A stretch of DNA of 64,000 nucleotides. Origin: VMGX01 sp041658885. GTDB taxonomy: Bacteria > Patescibacteriota > Minisyncoccia > Phycocordibacterales > 21-14-all-36-13. Where the stretch lies: NCBI GenBank assembly GCA_041658885.1, contig JBAZZJ010000001.1, positions 128,250 to 192,249 of the forward strand. Reading direction: 5' to 3'. Shown here piece after piece: positions 14,734 through 23,062 of this stretch (the first letter of the stretch is position 1; each line of letters starts with the position of its first letter). A program made the translations under genes and the position numbers. Below the pieces are notes generated by a model that searched no databases, was not told the DNA's origin, and saw nothing but the letters and a program-made list of their open reading frames with translations.

Positions 14734-14769
14734 GTCGCTCTATCTCTGCTATCGCAAAGATAAGGCGAC
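14734..14769. repeat. 36-bp repeat right of the PaaX-like gene
   Basis: TCGCTCTATCTCTGCTATCG then AAAGATAAGGCGAC, followed by TTTATTTTT. A near copy of 14094-14129; it may also terminate transcription. Confidence 0.8.
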
Positions 14770-14813
14770 TTTATTTTTACAAAAATTTGATAAAAATATG
14801 TTAAAATGATGAC

Positions 14814-16082
14814 GTGAACAAACCAATAAAAAAAGTTTTAAAAAATGGAATGAGAATTGTTGTTATCCCGATGAAAGAAAGCCCGACTGTGACTACGCTT
14901 GTTCTTGTTGAAGCAGGTTCTAAATATGAAACAAAAGAAATAAATGGAATTTCTCATTTTTTAGAACACATGGCTTTCAAAGGAACAAAGAAAAGGACAT
15001 ACAAAGATATATCTAGAGAATTAGACGCCTTGGGTTCGTTGAGCAATGCTTTTACATGGTATGAATATACTAGTTATTATGCGAAATCAAGAAATAAAAA
15101 TTTTGATAAAATTACAGATGTAATATCTGATATTTATTTGAATTCTGAATTGCCAGAAAAAGAAATAGAGAAGGAAAAAGGTGTTATAAAAGCTGAAATA
15201 GATATGTATGAAGACATCCCAGACACCAAAGTTCACTTGCTTCTTGATGAACTGATGTACGGAGATCAACCAGCAGGATGGAGTATTGCTGGAACAAAAA
15301 GTAATGTAGAAAAAATAAACAGGGATGATTTTATAAAATATAGAAATAAAAATTATGTGGCAGAAAAAACAGTTGTAGTTATCGCGGGAGATATAAGTCC
15401 AAAATATGTATTTGATAAAATAGAAAAAGATTTTTCAAAAATAAACAACGGAAAAGGATCCAGAAAAAAGAAAACAATTGAAAATCAAAAAAAACCAAGG
15501 ATTTTAATTAAAAACAAAAAGACAGAACAAACACATTTTGTTTTTGGTTTTAGATCTGTAAACAACAAAGATAAAAAACTCCCAGCAATCTATTTAATGT
15601 CTACAATTTTGGGAAAAGGCATGAGCTCTCGTTTTTTTGAAAAATTAAGAGATGAAATGGGTGTGGCTTATTATGTTTCTTCATCAAATTATTCTCAAAG
15701 TGACATTGGTAACTTTAGAATATTTGCAGGAGTTAATTCAAAAAGATTAAAAGAAGTTTTGAAAGCAATTTTGGAAGAAATAAGAAAAATACAAATGATT
15801 GAAATTTCTGAGAAAGAATTAAAAAAAGCAAAGGAGTACATTATAGGTAATACTCAAATGAATTTAGAATCATCAGATTCAATTGCAGGGTGGTATGGAA
15901 GCAAAGAAATAATGCACCTTAAATTAGAAACACCAGAAGAAGAGGCAAATAAAATAAAGAGAGTGACTGCCAAAGACATAAAAAATGTAGCGAACGAGAT
16001 ATTTAAGAACAACAAAATGAATTTATCTATAATTGGGCCACATAAAAACGATAAAAATTTGTTAAAATATTTAAAAATATAA
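14814..16082 (+). CDS. M16-family zinc metallopeptidase
   Basis: Processing-peptidase-like M16 protein. The inverted zinc motif HFLEH lies at residues 48-52, with the third Glu ligand expected in EKEKGVIKAEIDMYED downstream. The C-terminal half carries the second, inactive M16 repeat (FFEKLRDEMGVAYYVSS). The 422-aa length is normal for a single-chain M16B enzyme. No signal peptide, so probably cytoplasmic. The start is GTG; TTAAAAT ends six bases upstream, implying a leaderless transcript. A second, diverged M16 gene lies at 33931-35112. Confidence 0.9.
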   Translation: MNKPIKKVLKNGMRIVVIPMKESPTVTTLVLVEAGSKYETKEINGISHFLEHMAFKGTKKRTYKDISRELDALGSLSNAFTWYEYTSYYAKSRNKNFDKITDVISDIYLNSELPEKEIEKEKGVIKAEIDMYEDIPDTKVHLLLDELMYGDQPAGWSIAGTKSNVEKINRDDFIKYRNKNYVAEKTVVVIAGDISPKYVFDKIEKDFSKINNGKGSRKKKTIENQKKPRILIKNKKTEQTHFVFGFRSVNNKDKKLPAIYLMSTILGKGMSSRFFEKLRDEMGVAYYVSSSNYSQSDIGNFRIFAGVNSKRLKEVLKAILEEIRKIQMIEISEKELKKAKEYIIGNTQMNLESSDSIAGWYGSKEIMHLKLETPEEEANKIKRVTAKDIKNVANEIFKNNKMNLSIIGPHKNDKNLLKYLKI

Positions 16083-16096
16083 AAAATATTTTGTGC

Positions 16097-16124
16097 TTGA
16101 CAATATATTTTTGTTATGTATAAT
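16097..16124 (+). promoter_or_regulatory. promoter of the 16184 gene
   Basis: TTGACA, 16 bases, TATAAT. Confidence 0.85.
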
Positions 16125-16183
16125 AAGAATTAGAGCTGTAAATTTGTTAAACAAATCAAAATAATAAAAATTAGGAGGATTTA

Positions 16184-16384
16184 ATGACTCGTTCTAAAAT
16201 TATAAGTGGAGTCAATAGGGGTATTTTAAATGCAGAACTGGATCGTTTTTTGGAGACCCTCAGAAAAGCAAATGAAAAAAAATTTGTATCAATTACACAA
16301 TCTTCCACATACTCTGGGGTTGTTAATGGTCTTCATGAATCCACGTTGGATATAATTGTTGTTTTTGAAGACAATAGACAATAA
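16184..16384 (+). CDS. hypothetical protein, 66 aa
   Basis: Unknown soluble protein with a helical first half (LNAELDRFLETLRKANEKK) and a beta-rich second half (SSTYSGVVNG...LDIIVVFED). TAGGAGG lies seven bases before the ATG, a consensus promoter about 60 bases upstream and a terminator right after. It is a textbook single-gene unit of the SD-led class. Confidence 0.8.
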   Translation: MTRSKIISGVNRGILNAELDRFLETLRKANEKKFVSITQSSTYSGVVNGLHESTLDIIVVFEDNRQ

Positions 16385-16395
16385 TTTTTTATTTT

Positions 16396-16424
16396 AAGAG
16401 CTTCATTACGAAGCTCTTTTTTTA
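16396..16424 (+). terminator. terminator after the 16184 gene
   Basis: AAGAGCTTC, ATTAC, GAAGCTCTT, then TTTTT. Confidence 0.9.
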
Positions 16425-16435
16425 TGATAAAATTA

Positions 16436-16630
16436 ACCCCGTGAACCCCGTAGTAGAAAATGGCATTACGGGAAAGAATATTAAAATAATAGAAATTTAT
16501 GAAACAGAATTTATTAACATTAACAACAAAAATGGCCGTGCTCTTTTAGAGCAATGTCATTTTTCACTACAGGGTGAAAGCGCAAGAATTACGACCCCAG
16601 TGAAATATCTTTCAGATTTCACGGGGCGAG
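16436..16630. repeat. TIR element mosaic upstream of alaS
   Basis: Fills the 16385-16683 gap. One element begins CCCCGTAGTAGAAAATG (about 16446) and ends CATTTTTCACTACAGGG (about 16574). A hairpin CCCCAGTGAAAT...ATTTCACGGGG follows at 16595-16626, the same as beside trmD. A 78-codon open frame through this stretch is probably accidental. Confidence 0.75.
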
Positions 16631-16683
16631 AAGTGGTAATGTTACTTTTAACAAATAAAATGGATTTTTTAATTTAATACAAC

Positions 16684-18537
16684 ATGAGAGCAGATGAATT
16701 ACGACAAAAATATTTAAATTTTTTTAAAAAGCGTGGACATGCGGTTATTTCTTCTGCATCTTTAATTCCTGAAAATGACCCATCCGTTTTATTTACAACT
16801 GCTGGGATGCACCCACTCGTTCCATACTTAATGGGTGAAAAACATCCTTCTGGTAATAAATTAACGAGTATTCAGAAATGTATAAGGACGGGAGATATTG
16901 AAGAAGTTGGAAATGAGACTCATCATACCTTTTTTGAAATGCTTGGAAATTGGTCTCTTGGTGAATACTTCAAAAAGGAAGCGATTGAGATGAGTTTGGA
17001 ATTTTTAACAAACGAATTAAAACTTAAAAAAGAAAAATTAGCTTTTAGTGTTTTTGAAGGAGACAAAGATGCTCCATTTGATAAAGGAGCATTTGAAATT
17101 TGGCAAAGCTTAGGAATATCAGAAAAAAGAATAAAAAAACTTCCCAAAAAAGATAATTGGTGGGGTCCAGTTGGAGAGACCGGTCCGTGTGGTCCTGATA
17201 CTGAAATGTTTTATTGGTCTGATTTAGAAGTTGAGTCTCCAAGTGAGTTTAATCCTAGTGATAAAAGATGGGTTGAAATTTGGAACGATGTTTTTATGGA
17301 ATTTAATAAGATAAAAATTGCCAATAAAATAACTACAGGAGGTAGACTATATAGCAGTAGTTTAGATGAAAATATTTTAGAAAAAGACAAAAAGTTTATT
17401 GAAATTCTTTATAAATTTGAACCACTAAAACAAAAAAATGTTGATACTGGAATGGGACTTGAAAGAACACTCGCAGTTATAAATAGATTTGATGATAATT
17501 ACAAAACAGAATTATTTCTACCAATTATTGAAAAGATAGAAAAACTGTCCGGCAAAAAATATGATGAAAACAAAAAAGAAATGAGAATTATTGCTGACCA
17601 CATAAAAGCAGGCGTGATGATTTTAGGAGATGAAAGAGGAATTATTCCTTCAAACACAGGGCATGGATACGTTTTAAGAAGACTTATTCGCAGAGCTGTG
17701 AGATATGCAAAAATTTTAGGAATAGAGAAAAATTTTACAGCTGATTTATTTGAACCAATCATAAAAATTTACAAAGATATTTATCCTGAAATTAAAAAGA
17801 ACCAAGATTTTATAAACAGAGAACTAGAGGCTGAAGAAAATAAATTTAGAAAAACACTTGAACAAGGAGAAAAATTATTCTCAAAAATGTCTGAGAGTAA
17901 AAATATTTCTGGCAAAGATGCATTTTTGCTTTTTTCTACATATGGGTTTCCTTTTGAATTAACTCAAGAATTAGCTCAAGAAAAAAGTTTTAGTATAAAT
18001 ATAGAAGAATTTAATGAAGAAATGAGAAAACATCAAGATCTCTCAAGGACATCTTCTATTGGAATGTTTAAAGGAGGTCTTGCGGACGCAGGCGAAGAAA
18101 CTAAAAAATTGCATACAACAGCTCATTTGATGTTGCAGGCAATGAGAATTATTTTAGGAAATCATATTGAGCAAAAGGGAAGCAATATTACATCCGAAAG
18201 ATTAAGATTTGATTTTTCTCACCCACAGAAACTTTCAGATGAAGAAAAAGAAAAAATAGAAAAAATTGTAAATGAACAAATAGAAAAGAAACTGCCAGTT
18301 TGGTTTGAAGAAATGAGTTTAGACGAAGCTAAAAAAATTGGAGCAACTGGAGTTTTTGAACACAAATATGGAGATAGAGTTAAGGTTTATTTTATTGGTA
18401 AAGAAAATGATAATTTCAGTAGGGAAATTTGTGGAGGACCTCATATTGAAAATACTTCTGAATTAGGAAGTTTCAAAATCTTAAAAGAAGAATCTGTTTC
18501 TGCTGGAGTTCGTAGAATAAAAGCAGTTTTGGAGTAA
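16684..18537 (+). CDS. alaS: alanyl-tRNA synthetase without the C-Ala domain, 617 aa
   Basis: Class II synthetase charging tRNA-Ala. The N-terminal catalytic core has SLIPENDPSVLFTTAGMHPL, GNWSLGEYFK and GMGLERT. The editing domain follows with HTTAHLML and CGGPHIENTSELGSF, where the usual motif is CGGTH. The protein ends right after the editing domain, about 250 residues short of the usual 870, so the oligomerising C-Ala domain is missing. No Shine-Dalgarno is seen. The gene stands alone. Confidence 0.94.
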   Translation: MRADELRQKYLNFFKKRGHAVISSASLIPENDPSVLFTTAGMHPLVPYLMGEKHPSGNKLTSIQKCIRTGDIEEVGNETHHTFFEMLGNWSLGEYFKKEAIEMSLEFLTNELKLKKEKLAFSVFEGDKDAPFDKGAFEIWQSLGISEKRIKKLPKKDNWWGPVGETGPCGPDTEMFYWSDLEVESPSEFNPSDKRWVEIWNDVFMEFNKIKIANKITTGGRLYSSSLDENILEKDKKFIEILYKFEPLKQKNVDTGMGLERTLAVINRFDDNYKTELFLPIIEKIEKLSGKKYDENKKEMRIIADHIKAGVMILGDERGIIPSNTGHGYVLRRLIRRAVRYAKILGIEKNFTADLFEPIIKIYKDIYPEIKKNQDFINRELEAEENKFRKTLEQGEKLFSKMSESKNISGKDAFLLFSTYGFPFELTQELAQEKSFSINIEEFNEEMRKHQDLSRTSSIGMFKGGLADAGEETKKLHTTAHLMLQAMRIILGNHIEQKGSNITSERLRFDFSHPQKLSDEEKEKIEKIVNEQIEKKLPVWFEEMSLDEAKKIGATGVFEHKYGDRVKVYFIGKENDNFSREICGGPHIENTSELGSFKILKEESVSAGVRRIKAVLE

Positions 18538-18575
18538 AGTAATAAAAAACAAAATTCTCAAAATCTGTAGTCCAT

Positions 18576-18674
18576 CCCTACTTTTGTTTCTGATTATAAG
18601 TCTAATTTTTAAATTAGAAATCTTTCTTTGGGTTTAATAATTTAATGAGAATAAGCTACAAAAGTAGAGAGGGA
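18576..18674. mobile_element. 99-bp TIR element with flanking direct repeat
   Basis: The ends are CCCTACTTTTGT and ACAAAAGTAGAGAGGG. TTCTCAAAA followed by TAGTC occurs on both sides (about 18554-18572 and 18676-18694), which may be a target duplication or a copy of the neighbouring module. Confidence 0.65.
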
Positions 18675-18675
18675 T

Positions 18676-18720
18676 TCTCAAAAAATATAGTCGCTTCACT
18701 TCTTATTTTTTGGAAAAAAC
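18676..18720 (-). repeat. terminator-linked 45-bp module, copy 3
   Basis: On the minus strand it reads TTTTTTCCAAAAAATAAG, then GCGACTATATTTTTTGAGAA, immediately after the terminator of the 18764 gene. It matches 266-311 and 35814-35861. Confidence 0.85.
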
Positions 18721-18750
18721 AAAATCCCGTTTTTGATTGACGGGATTTTT
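18721..18750 (-). terminator. terminator of the 18764 gene
   Basis: AATCCCGT and ACGGGATT stem; the minus-strand side continues TTGTTTTTT. The plus strand also has a T run. Confidence 0.8.
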
Positions 18751-18763
18751 TAAACTTGATTGA

Positions 18764-18952
18764 TCAAAAAATATTAACCAACCGTGGTTTAAGGACGATT
18801 GGCGTACTATTATTTTTACTAGCGCTTGTTGGAGCTCTATATTGCTCCAATTTGTTGAAAGATGAAAATGTAGACGAATTTTTGCTTGGCAACTCTGTTT
18901 TAGTTATACCAGAATTGTTTTTGTTATTGGGGATTCGGCTGTTGTCACTCAC
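18764..18952 (-). CDS. hydrophilic small protein, 62 aa
   Basis: Unknown, low-complexity, Ser/Asn/Lys-rich protein with no hydrophobic segment, probably disordered (starts MSDNSRIPNNKNNSG, ends VLKPRLVNIF). The GTG start is set by AAAAGGAGAG five bases upstream. A promoter at 19017-19044 and the terminator at 18721-18750 complete the unit. An 84-codon hydrophobic frame on the opposite strand has neither start signal nor promoter and was rejected. Confidence 0.65.
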   Translation of the reverse strand: MSDNSRIPNNKNNSGITKTELPSKNSSTFSSFNKLEQYRAPTSASKNNSTPIVLKPRLVNIF

Positions 18953-19016
18953 ATGTCTCTCCTTTTTTAAACGTTTGATCAATCCGAGTTCTATTAAGGG
19001 AACTCTCTGATAGAGA

Positions 19017-19044
19017 TTATTACATGGTTTATAAAAAAGTGCAA
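19017..19044 (-). promoter_or_regulatory. probable promoter of the 18764 gene
   Basis: Minus-strand TTGCAC, 16 bases, TAATAA. A moderate match. Confidence 0.45.
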
Positions 19045-19119
19045 TATCAATTAAAAAATAAGCATTATGTCTCCACACTTTTGTGATTGTCTATTTATAT
19101 TGCGTGTTATAATTGGGTC

Positions 19120-20307
19120 ATGAGATCCGAAAGGGAAACTAATTTAATTATAGATATAGGAAGTGGAAGTGTTGCCACGGCAGTAGTTTCTATTTCTACT
19201 GACATAAATCTTGCCCCACAAATTCTTTATATCAGTAGAAAGGAAATAAAATACTATGGTGGTTTAAATTCAAGACGTTTTTTGTTTTCAATGATAACGG
19301 CACTTGAAGGAAGTTTATCCGATATTCAAAAAGATTTTATTTCAAAAGGAAAAAATATAAAAATAAATAACATCCATTGTTTTTTTTCTTCACTCTGGCA
19401 TATTTCTCAAATGAGAGTTTTAAAAAGTGAAAGTATAAAAGAAATAAAAATAACAAAATCTATCATAAATAAAATGATAGAAGATGGAGAAAAGAATTTT
19501 GAATTATGCCAGACAAAAGATAATAAAACAGATTTTTCTAAAAATGATATTCAAATAATTGAAAAGAAAATAATGCAGATAAAATTAAACGGTTATGAAA
19601 CTGCCGATCCGTATCACAAAATAGCAAAAACCATTGAGATGGATTTTTTTATAAGCTCAGTTTCAAAAAATATAATTAAAATATTTGAGGATTCATTATT
19701 TAGATTTTTTAATGATACTAAAATTTATTATCACACATTTGTTAATTCAGTCTTTACGACTCTTAGAGATTTAAATTCTTCAATAGATGATTATATTTTT
19801 TTGGATATAAGCGGGGAAATTACAGAAGTCGCGATTGTAAAAAATGGTGTCTTATTTGACTCGGTATCTTTTCCTCTTGGGAAAAATACTATGGTAAGAA
19901 AACTTTCTGAAACACTTGAGACAAACAAAGAAGAAGCTTTGTCTAGAATCTCACTATATAAGTCTGATAATTTAGTAGAATTTTCAAAAAGTAAAATATC
20001 AAAAGCAATAGATGACACGATGAGAGACTGGCATCAATTACTTGATTTATCAATTAAAAAACTATTATCAAATATAGCATTACCACAAGTGGTATTTTTT
20101 ATGTCAGATGACGATATAAAAACTTTAATAGGAGATTTTATAAAGCTATATAAATTTGATGATATAGATACTTTCGGGAAATTAGTTGAAATTAAATTTA
20201 TAGAAAATGAGGTTTTTGATAAACACATAGTATACCAAGATAATATTTCTAGGGATCAATTTTTATCTTTGGAGACAGTGTTTTTAAATAAAATAAAAAA
20301 CCTTTAA
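19120..20307 (+). CDS. actin-fold ATPase, PilM/FtsA-like
   Basis: Actin/Hsp70-fold ATPase of the FtsA/PilM group, 395 aa. Phosphate-1 motif LIIDIGSGSVATAVVSI at residues 8-24 and phosphate-2 motif IFLDISGEITEVAIV near residue 228 are visible. PilM links the type IV pilus machine to the inner membrane; FtsA links FtsZ to it. The co-oriented membrane protein 30 bases downstream favours a surface-complex role over division, but the case is open. TATAAT ends six bases before the ATG, so it is probably leaderless. Confidence 0.75.
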   Translation: MRSERETNLIIDIGSGSVATAVVSISTDINLAPQILYISRKEIKYYGGLNSRRFLFSMITALEGSLSDIQKDFISKGKNIKINNIHCFFSSLWHISQMRVLKSESIKEIKITKSIINKMIEDGEKNFELCQTKDNKTDFSKNDIQIIEKKIMQIKLNGYETADPYHKIAKTIEMDFFISSVSKNIIKIFEDSLFRFFNDTKIYYHTFVNSVFTTLRDLNSSIDDYIFLDISGEITEVAIVKNGVLFDSVSFPLGKNTMVRKLSETLETNKEEALSRISLYKSDNLVEFSKSKISKAIDDTMRDWHQLLDLSIKKLLSNIALPQVVFFMSDDDIKTLIGDFIKLYKFDDIDTFGKLVEIKFIENEVFDKHIVYQDNISRDQFLSLETVFLNKIKNL

Positions 20308-20337
20308 TAATTATTAGTTTTAAGTTATAATGAAAAC

Positions 20338-21609
20338 ATGGCAAAAAGAATATTAGACGACATAATTTCTACGGGTAAGAACTCAATCAGACGAGTATCT
20401 CTTAACAGAGAGGAATCAAGAAACAAAGCCGATGTAGAAATTCCATCACCTCCAAAAATTAGAAGAGAAAAAAGAGCCTCATCTTTTGGGTTGTGGTTTG
20501 TTGCTTTAATAATAATAGTTTTTTTATTTTTCTTGTTTTCAATATTTTTCTCTGGAGCAAAGGTTCTAGTTTATCCACAAAAGGCATCTGTTCAACTTGA
20601 CGAGAATTTTGTTTTAACAAAAGATATTGAAAAGTTAGATGCAATTCAGTATGAAATTATGACTCTTAATAAAGAGGGTTCAAAAACAGTTAAAGCAAAG
20701 GGGGAAGAATATGTTGAAGAGAATGCGTCTGGAACCATAACTGTATTTAATAATTTTGATTCAAAAGACCAAAGACTTATAAAAAACACGAGATTTGAGT
20801 CTTCAGATGGGTTAATTTACAGGATAAGAAATTCAATAGTAGTCCCCGGTATAAAACAAGTAAATGGAAAATCTGTTCCTGGAAGTGTTGATGTTAAAGT
20901 TTATGCTGACGAACCGGGAGAAAAGTATAATATAGGTTTGGCTGATTTTACTATTCCGGGATTTAAAGGAGACCCAAGATTTAATAAGTTTTATGCTAGA
21001 TCAAAAACAAACATGGTTGGTGGTTTTGTTGGGAATATAAAGATAGTTTCTGATGTTGATAAAGAAACAGTTGTAAATCAAATACATTCAGAAATAGAAA
21101 AAGAAATTTTAGCTGAGATTCAATCTCAAATTCCAAAAGATTTTATTCTTTTTAACGATTTAATTAAAATTACTTTTGAACCATTGCCAAATTCAAATAT
21201 GGATAGCGATACAGTTCTTATAAAAGAAAAGACAATTTTGTCTGCGGTTATTTTGAGCAAAATAGAATTAGCAAAATTCATAGCTCAAGCCAAGATTGAA
21301 AAATATACAGGAGAAGATGTTGAGGTATTGAATTTAGATAAATTAACGATTTCAGTTGTTGATAAAGATATTGATATTTCTAAAAAAGGAGACATCAATA
21401 TAAACATAAAAGGAGATGCCCAAATTATATGGATTTATGATGAAGATATGTTGAAGGCCGATTTGATAGGCAAAAATAAGGGGGATTTTGACGTTATTTT
21501 GTCTAAATATAAGGGAATTGATAAGGCTGAATTGGTATTAAGACCATTTTGGAAAAGAGTATTCCCAGATAATCCAGAAAATATAAAAATAGAAAGAATT
21601 TTAAAATAA
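20338..21609 (+). CDS. membrane protein with baseplate-J-like extracellular region
   Basis: About 45 basic cytoplasmic residues, one transmembrane helix (about residues 49-71), then a long beta-rich exported part with ENASGTITVFNNF, SVPGSVDVKVYADEPGEKYNIG and FTIPGFKGDPRFNKFYARS. CPR genomes commonly annotate this as baseplate J-like; the phage link is only structural. It follows the PilM/FtsA-like gene by 30 bases, and the two may form a cell-surface complex. TATAAT ends six bases before the ATG. Confidence 0.75.
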   Translation: MAKRILDDIISTGKNSIRRVSLNREESRNKADVEIPSPPKIRREKRASSFGLWFVALIIIVFLFFLFSIFFSGAKVLVYPQKASVQLDENFVLTKDIEKLDAIQYEIMTLNKEGSKTVKAKGEEYVEENASGTITVFNNFDSKDQRLIKNTRFESSDGLIYRIRNSIVVPGIKQVNGKSVPGSVDVKVYADEPGEKYNIGLADFTIPGFKGDPRFNKFYARSKTNMVGGFVGNIKIVSDVDKETVVNQIHSEIEKEILAEIQSQIPKDFILFNDLIKITFEPLPNSNMDSDTVLIKEKTILSAVILSKIELAKFIAQAKIEKYTGEDVEVLNLDKLTISVVDKDIDISKKGDININIKGDAQIIWIYDEDMLKADLIGKNKGDFDVILSKYKGIDKAELVLRPFWKRVFPDNPENIKIERILK

Positions 21610-21642
21610 ATTATAAATTTGTAAAGTTATACCATTAAAAAG

Positions 21643-21672
21643 TTGACTTAATAGTGGGTTTTTTGGTAATAT
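21643..21672 (+). promoter_or_regulatory. probable promoter of the infA-rpsI ribosomal operon
   Basis: TTGACT, 18 bases, TAATAT, about 18 bases before the infA ATG. Confidence 0.5.
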
Positions 21673-21689
21673 ACCCCATTGTCATTCTA

Positions 21690-21911
21690 ATGAATATAAA
21701 AAAGGAACAACCAGAAAAAGTATATGGTGTAGTCATTGAGGCTATGCCGAATACAATTTTTAGAGTCAAACTTCAAAATAGTAATGACGAAAATATAGCC
21801 TATTTATCTGGCAAAATGAGAAAGAATAGGATTAAAATTATGGTGGGAGATAAGGTCCTTATCGAATTAGATAAATATGGCGGGAAAGGAAGAATAGTTC
21901 AGAGAAGTTAA
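21690..21911 (+). CDS. infA: translation initiation factor IF-1
   Basis: S1/OB-fold factor that binds the 30S A site during initiation. Residues EKVYGVVIEAMPNTIFRVKL, AYLSGKMRKNRIKIMVGDKV and the C-terminal GRIVQR match IF-1. The 73-aa length is right with ATG 21690; the frame is open further upstream, but MNIKKEQPEKVYG is the natural start. First gene of the ribosomal-protein cluster, with rpmJ nine bases downstream. Confidence 0.95.
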   Translation: MNIKKEQPEKVYGVVIEAMPNTIFRVKLQNSNDENIAYLSGKMRKNRIKIMVGDKVLIELDKYGGKGRIVQRS

Positions 21912-21920
21912 AGTATTTAA

Positions 21921-22034
21921 ATGAAAGTAAAATCATCTGTTAAAAAAAGATGTCCAAAATGTAAGACGGTTAGAAGAAAAAATCGTCTTTATGTTATTTG
22001 TGATAATCCAAGACATAAACAGAGACAGGGTTAA
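21921..22034 (+). CDS. rpmJ: large ribosomal subunit protein bL36
   Basis: A 37-residue zinc-binding ribosomal protein: MKVKSSVKKRCPKCK, then a second cysteine/histidine pair in VICDNPRHKQRQG. The C-C-C-H pattern (Cys11, Cys14, Cys27, His32) is complete, so this is the zinc-binding form. It lies between infA and rpsM, its usual place. Confidence 0.97.
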   Translation: MKVKSSVKKRCPKCKTVRRKNRLYVICDNPRHKQRQG

Positions 22035-22045
22035 TATTATTTATT

Positions 22046-22426
22046 ATGAGAATTTTAGGAATTACAATACCAGATAATAAAAGATTAGAAGTTGCATTAA
22101 CTGCCGTTTATGGTATTGGCAGACCTAGAGCTGAAGAAATTTTAAAAAAGGCAAAAGTTGATAAGGGTAAAAAAACAAAGGACCTTAATATTTCAGAAGA
22201 AAACGAAATAAGAAAATTGATTGAAAGTTATTCTATAGAGGGAGATTTAAAAAGAAAAGTTTCTTCAAATATAAAAAGATTGAAAGATATTAAATCATAT
22301 AAGGGAGTTAGGCATATGAGAAGATTACCAACGAGAGGTCAAAGAACAAAAACAAATTCAAGAACCGTTAGAGGAAATGTTAGAAAGACAATGGGTTCTG
22401 GAAAAAAGAAAGTAGATAAGAAGTAG
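22046..22426 (+). CDS. rpsM: small ribosomal subunit protein uS13
   Basis: 30S head protein. MRILGITIPDNKRLEVALTA, YGIGRPRAEEIL and the basic tail RHMRRLPTRGQRTKTNSRT are typical. The 126-aa length is normal. The stop is followed at once by a hairpin of the post-stop family rather than by rpsK, leaving an unusual 145-base gap in the operon. Confidence 0.97.
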   Translation: MRILGITIPDNKRLEVALTAVYGIGRPRAEEILKKAKVDKGKKTKDLNISEENEIRKLIESYSIEGDLKRKVSSNIKRLKDIKSYKGVRHMRRLPTRGQRTKTNSRTVRGNVRKTMGSGKKKVDKK

Positions 22427-22431
22427 TAGAA

Positions 22432-22470
22432 ATTCAAATGCTCTGGGAGAGCATTTGAATCCACAATTTA
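22432..22470 (+). repeat. post-stop hairpin, rpsM copy
   Basis: ATTCAAATGCTCT, GGG, AGAGCATTTGAAT, then the tail CCACAATTT. It lies inside the ribosomal operon, so it cannot be a full terminator. Confidence 0.8.
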
Positions 22471-22571
22471 AAAAACATAAGATTTAAAAATAAAATTAAA
22501 ATTTGTTATAAAAAAGTGGAGCTGGATGATGATTTTCTAAATCTCGCCAAGGCTCAATAAGAAAATCAATC

Positions 22572-23012
22572 ATGGGTAAAAAAAGAATAGTAAAAAAAAC
22601 AGGGACAGGAGGATCAATGGATCGTGAAGCAAAAACGCGAGCTCTTTCTAAGGTTTCAAAAAAAAGAGTTGAGAATGCAATTTTGTCTGTAAAATCTACA
22701 TACAATAATACATTGGTTACTCTCACAGATATGAAAGGGAACGTAATATCTTGGTCTTCTTCAGGAGCACTCGGCTTTAAAGGAGCAAAAAAGGGAACTC
22801 CCTTTGCTGCAGCAAAAGCCGGTGAGTTGATAGGAGAAAAGGCCAAAATAATTGGAGTTAAAGAAATTATTGCAATTGTTAATGGAGTTGGAGCTGGTAG
22901 AGAATCAGCAATAAGGGCTTTTATATCAAAAGGAATAAAATTGAATTCTATAAAAGATGTAACCCCAATTCCACACAATGGTCCAAAACCTCCTAAAACT
23001 AGAAGGGTGTAA
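22572..23012 (+). CDS. rpsK: small ribosomal subunit protein uS11
   Basis: 30S platform protein. A short basic N-terminal extension, then STYNNTLVTLTDMKGNVISWSSSGALGFKG and the conserved end DVTPIPHNGPKPPKTRRV. Upstream (22499-22571) an 8-bp stem GATTTTCT/AGAAAATC and a GGAG followed by two ATGs and an early stop could be a regulatory leader. The gene ends in another post-stop hairpin. Confidence 0.97.
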   Translation: MGKKRIVKKTGTGGSMDREAKTRALSKVSKKRVENAILSVKSTYNNTLVTLTDMKGNVISWSSSGALGFKGAKKGTPFAAAKAGELIGEKAKIIGVKEIIAIVNGVGAGRESAIRAFISKGIKLNSIKDVTPIPHNGPKPPKTRRV

Positions 23013-23056
23013 ATTTAAATGCTCCTGTGGAGCATTTAAATCCATAATTAATTTTT
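23011..23056 (+). repeat. post-stop hairpin, rpsK copy
   Basis: ATTTAAATGCTCC, TG, GGAGCATTTAAAT, then CCATAATTAATTTTT. It begins at the rpsK stop and ends seven bases before the rpsD ATG. Confidence 0.85.
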
Positions 23057-23062
23057 AAAAAT

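Noticed and set aside
16441..16677. 78-codon frame before alaS
   Set aside because: It consists largely of two TIR/hairpin repeats found elsewhere; no ribosome site or family resemblance.
18756..19010. 84-codon plus-strand frame with hydrophobic segments
   Set aside because: Starts only at TTG just after a hairpin, with no promoter or ribosome site. The opposite strand has AAAAGGAG, a GTG start, promoter and terminator for a 62-residue protein.
22496..22978. Long antisense frame over rpsK
   Set aside because: A shadow of the conserved uS11 coding sequence.
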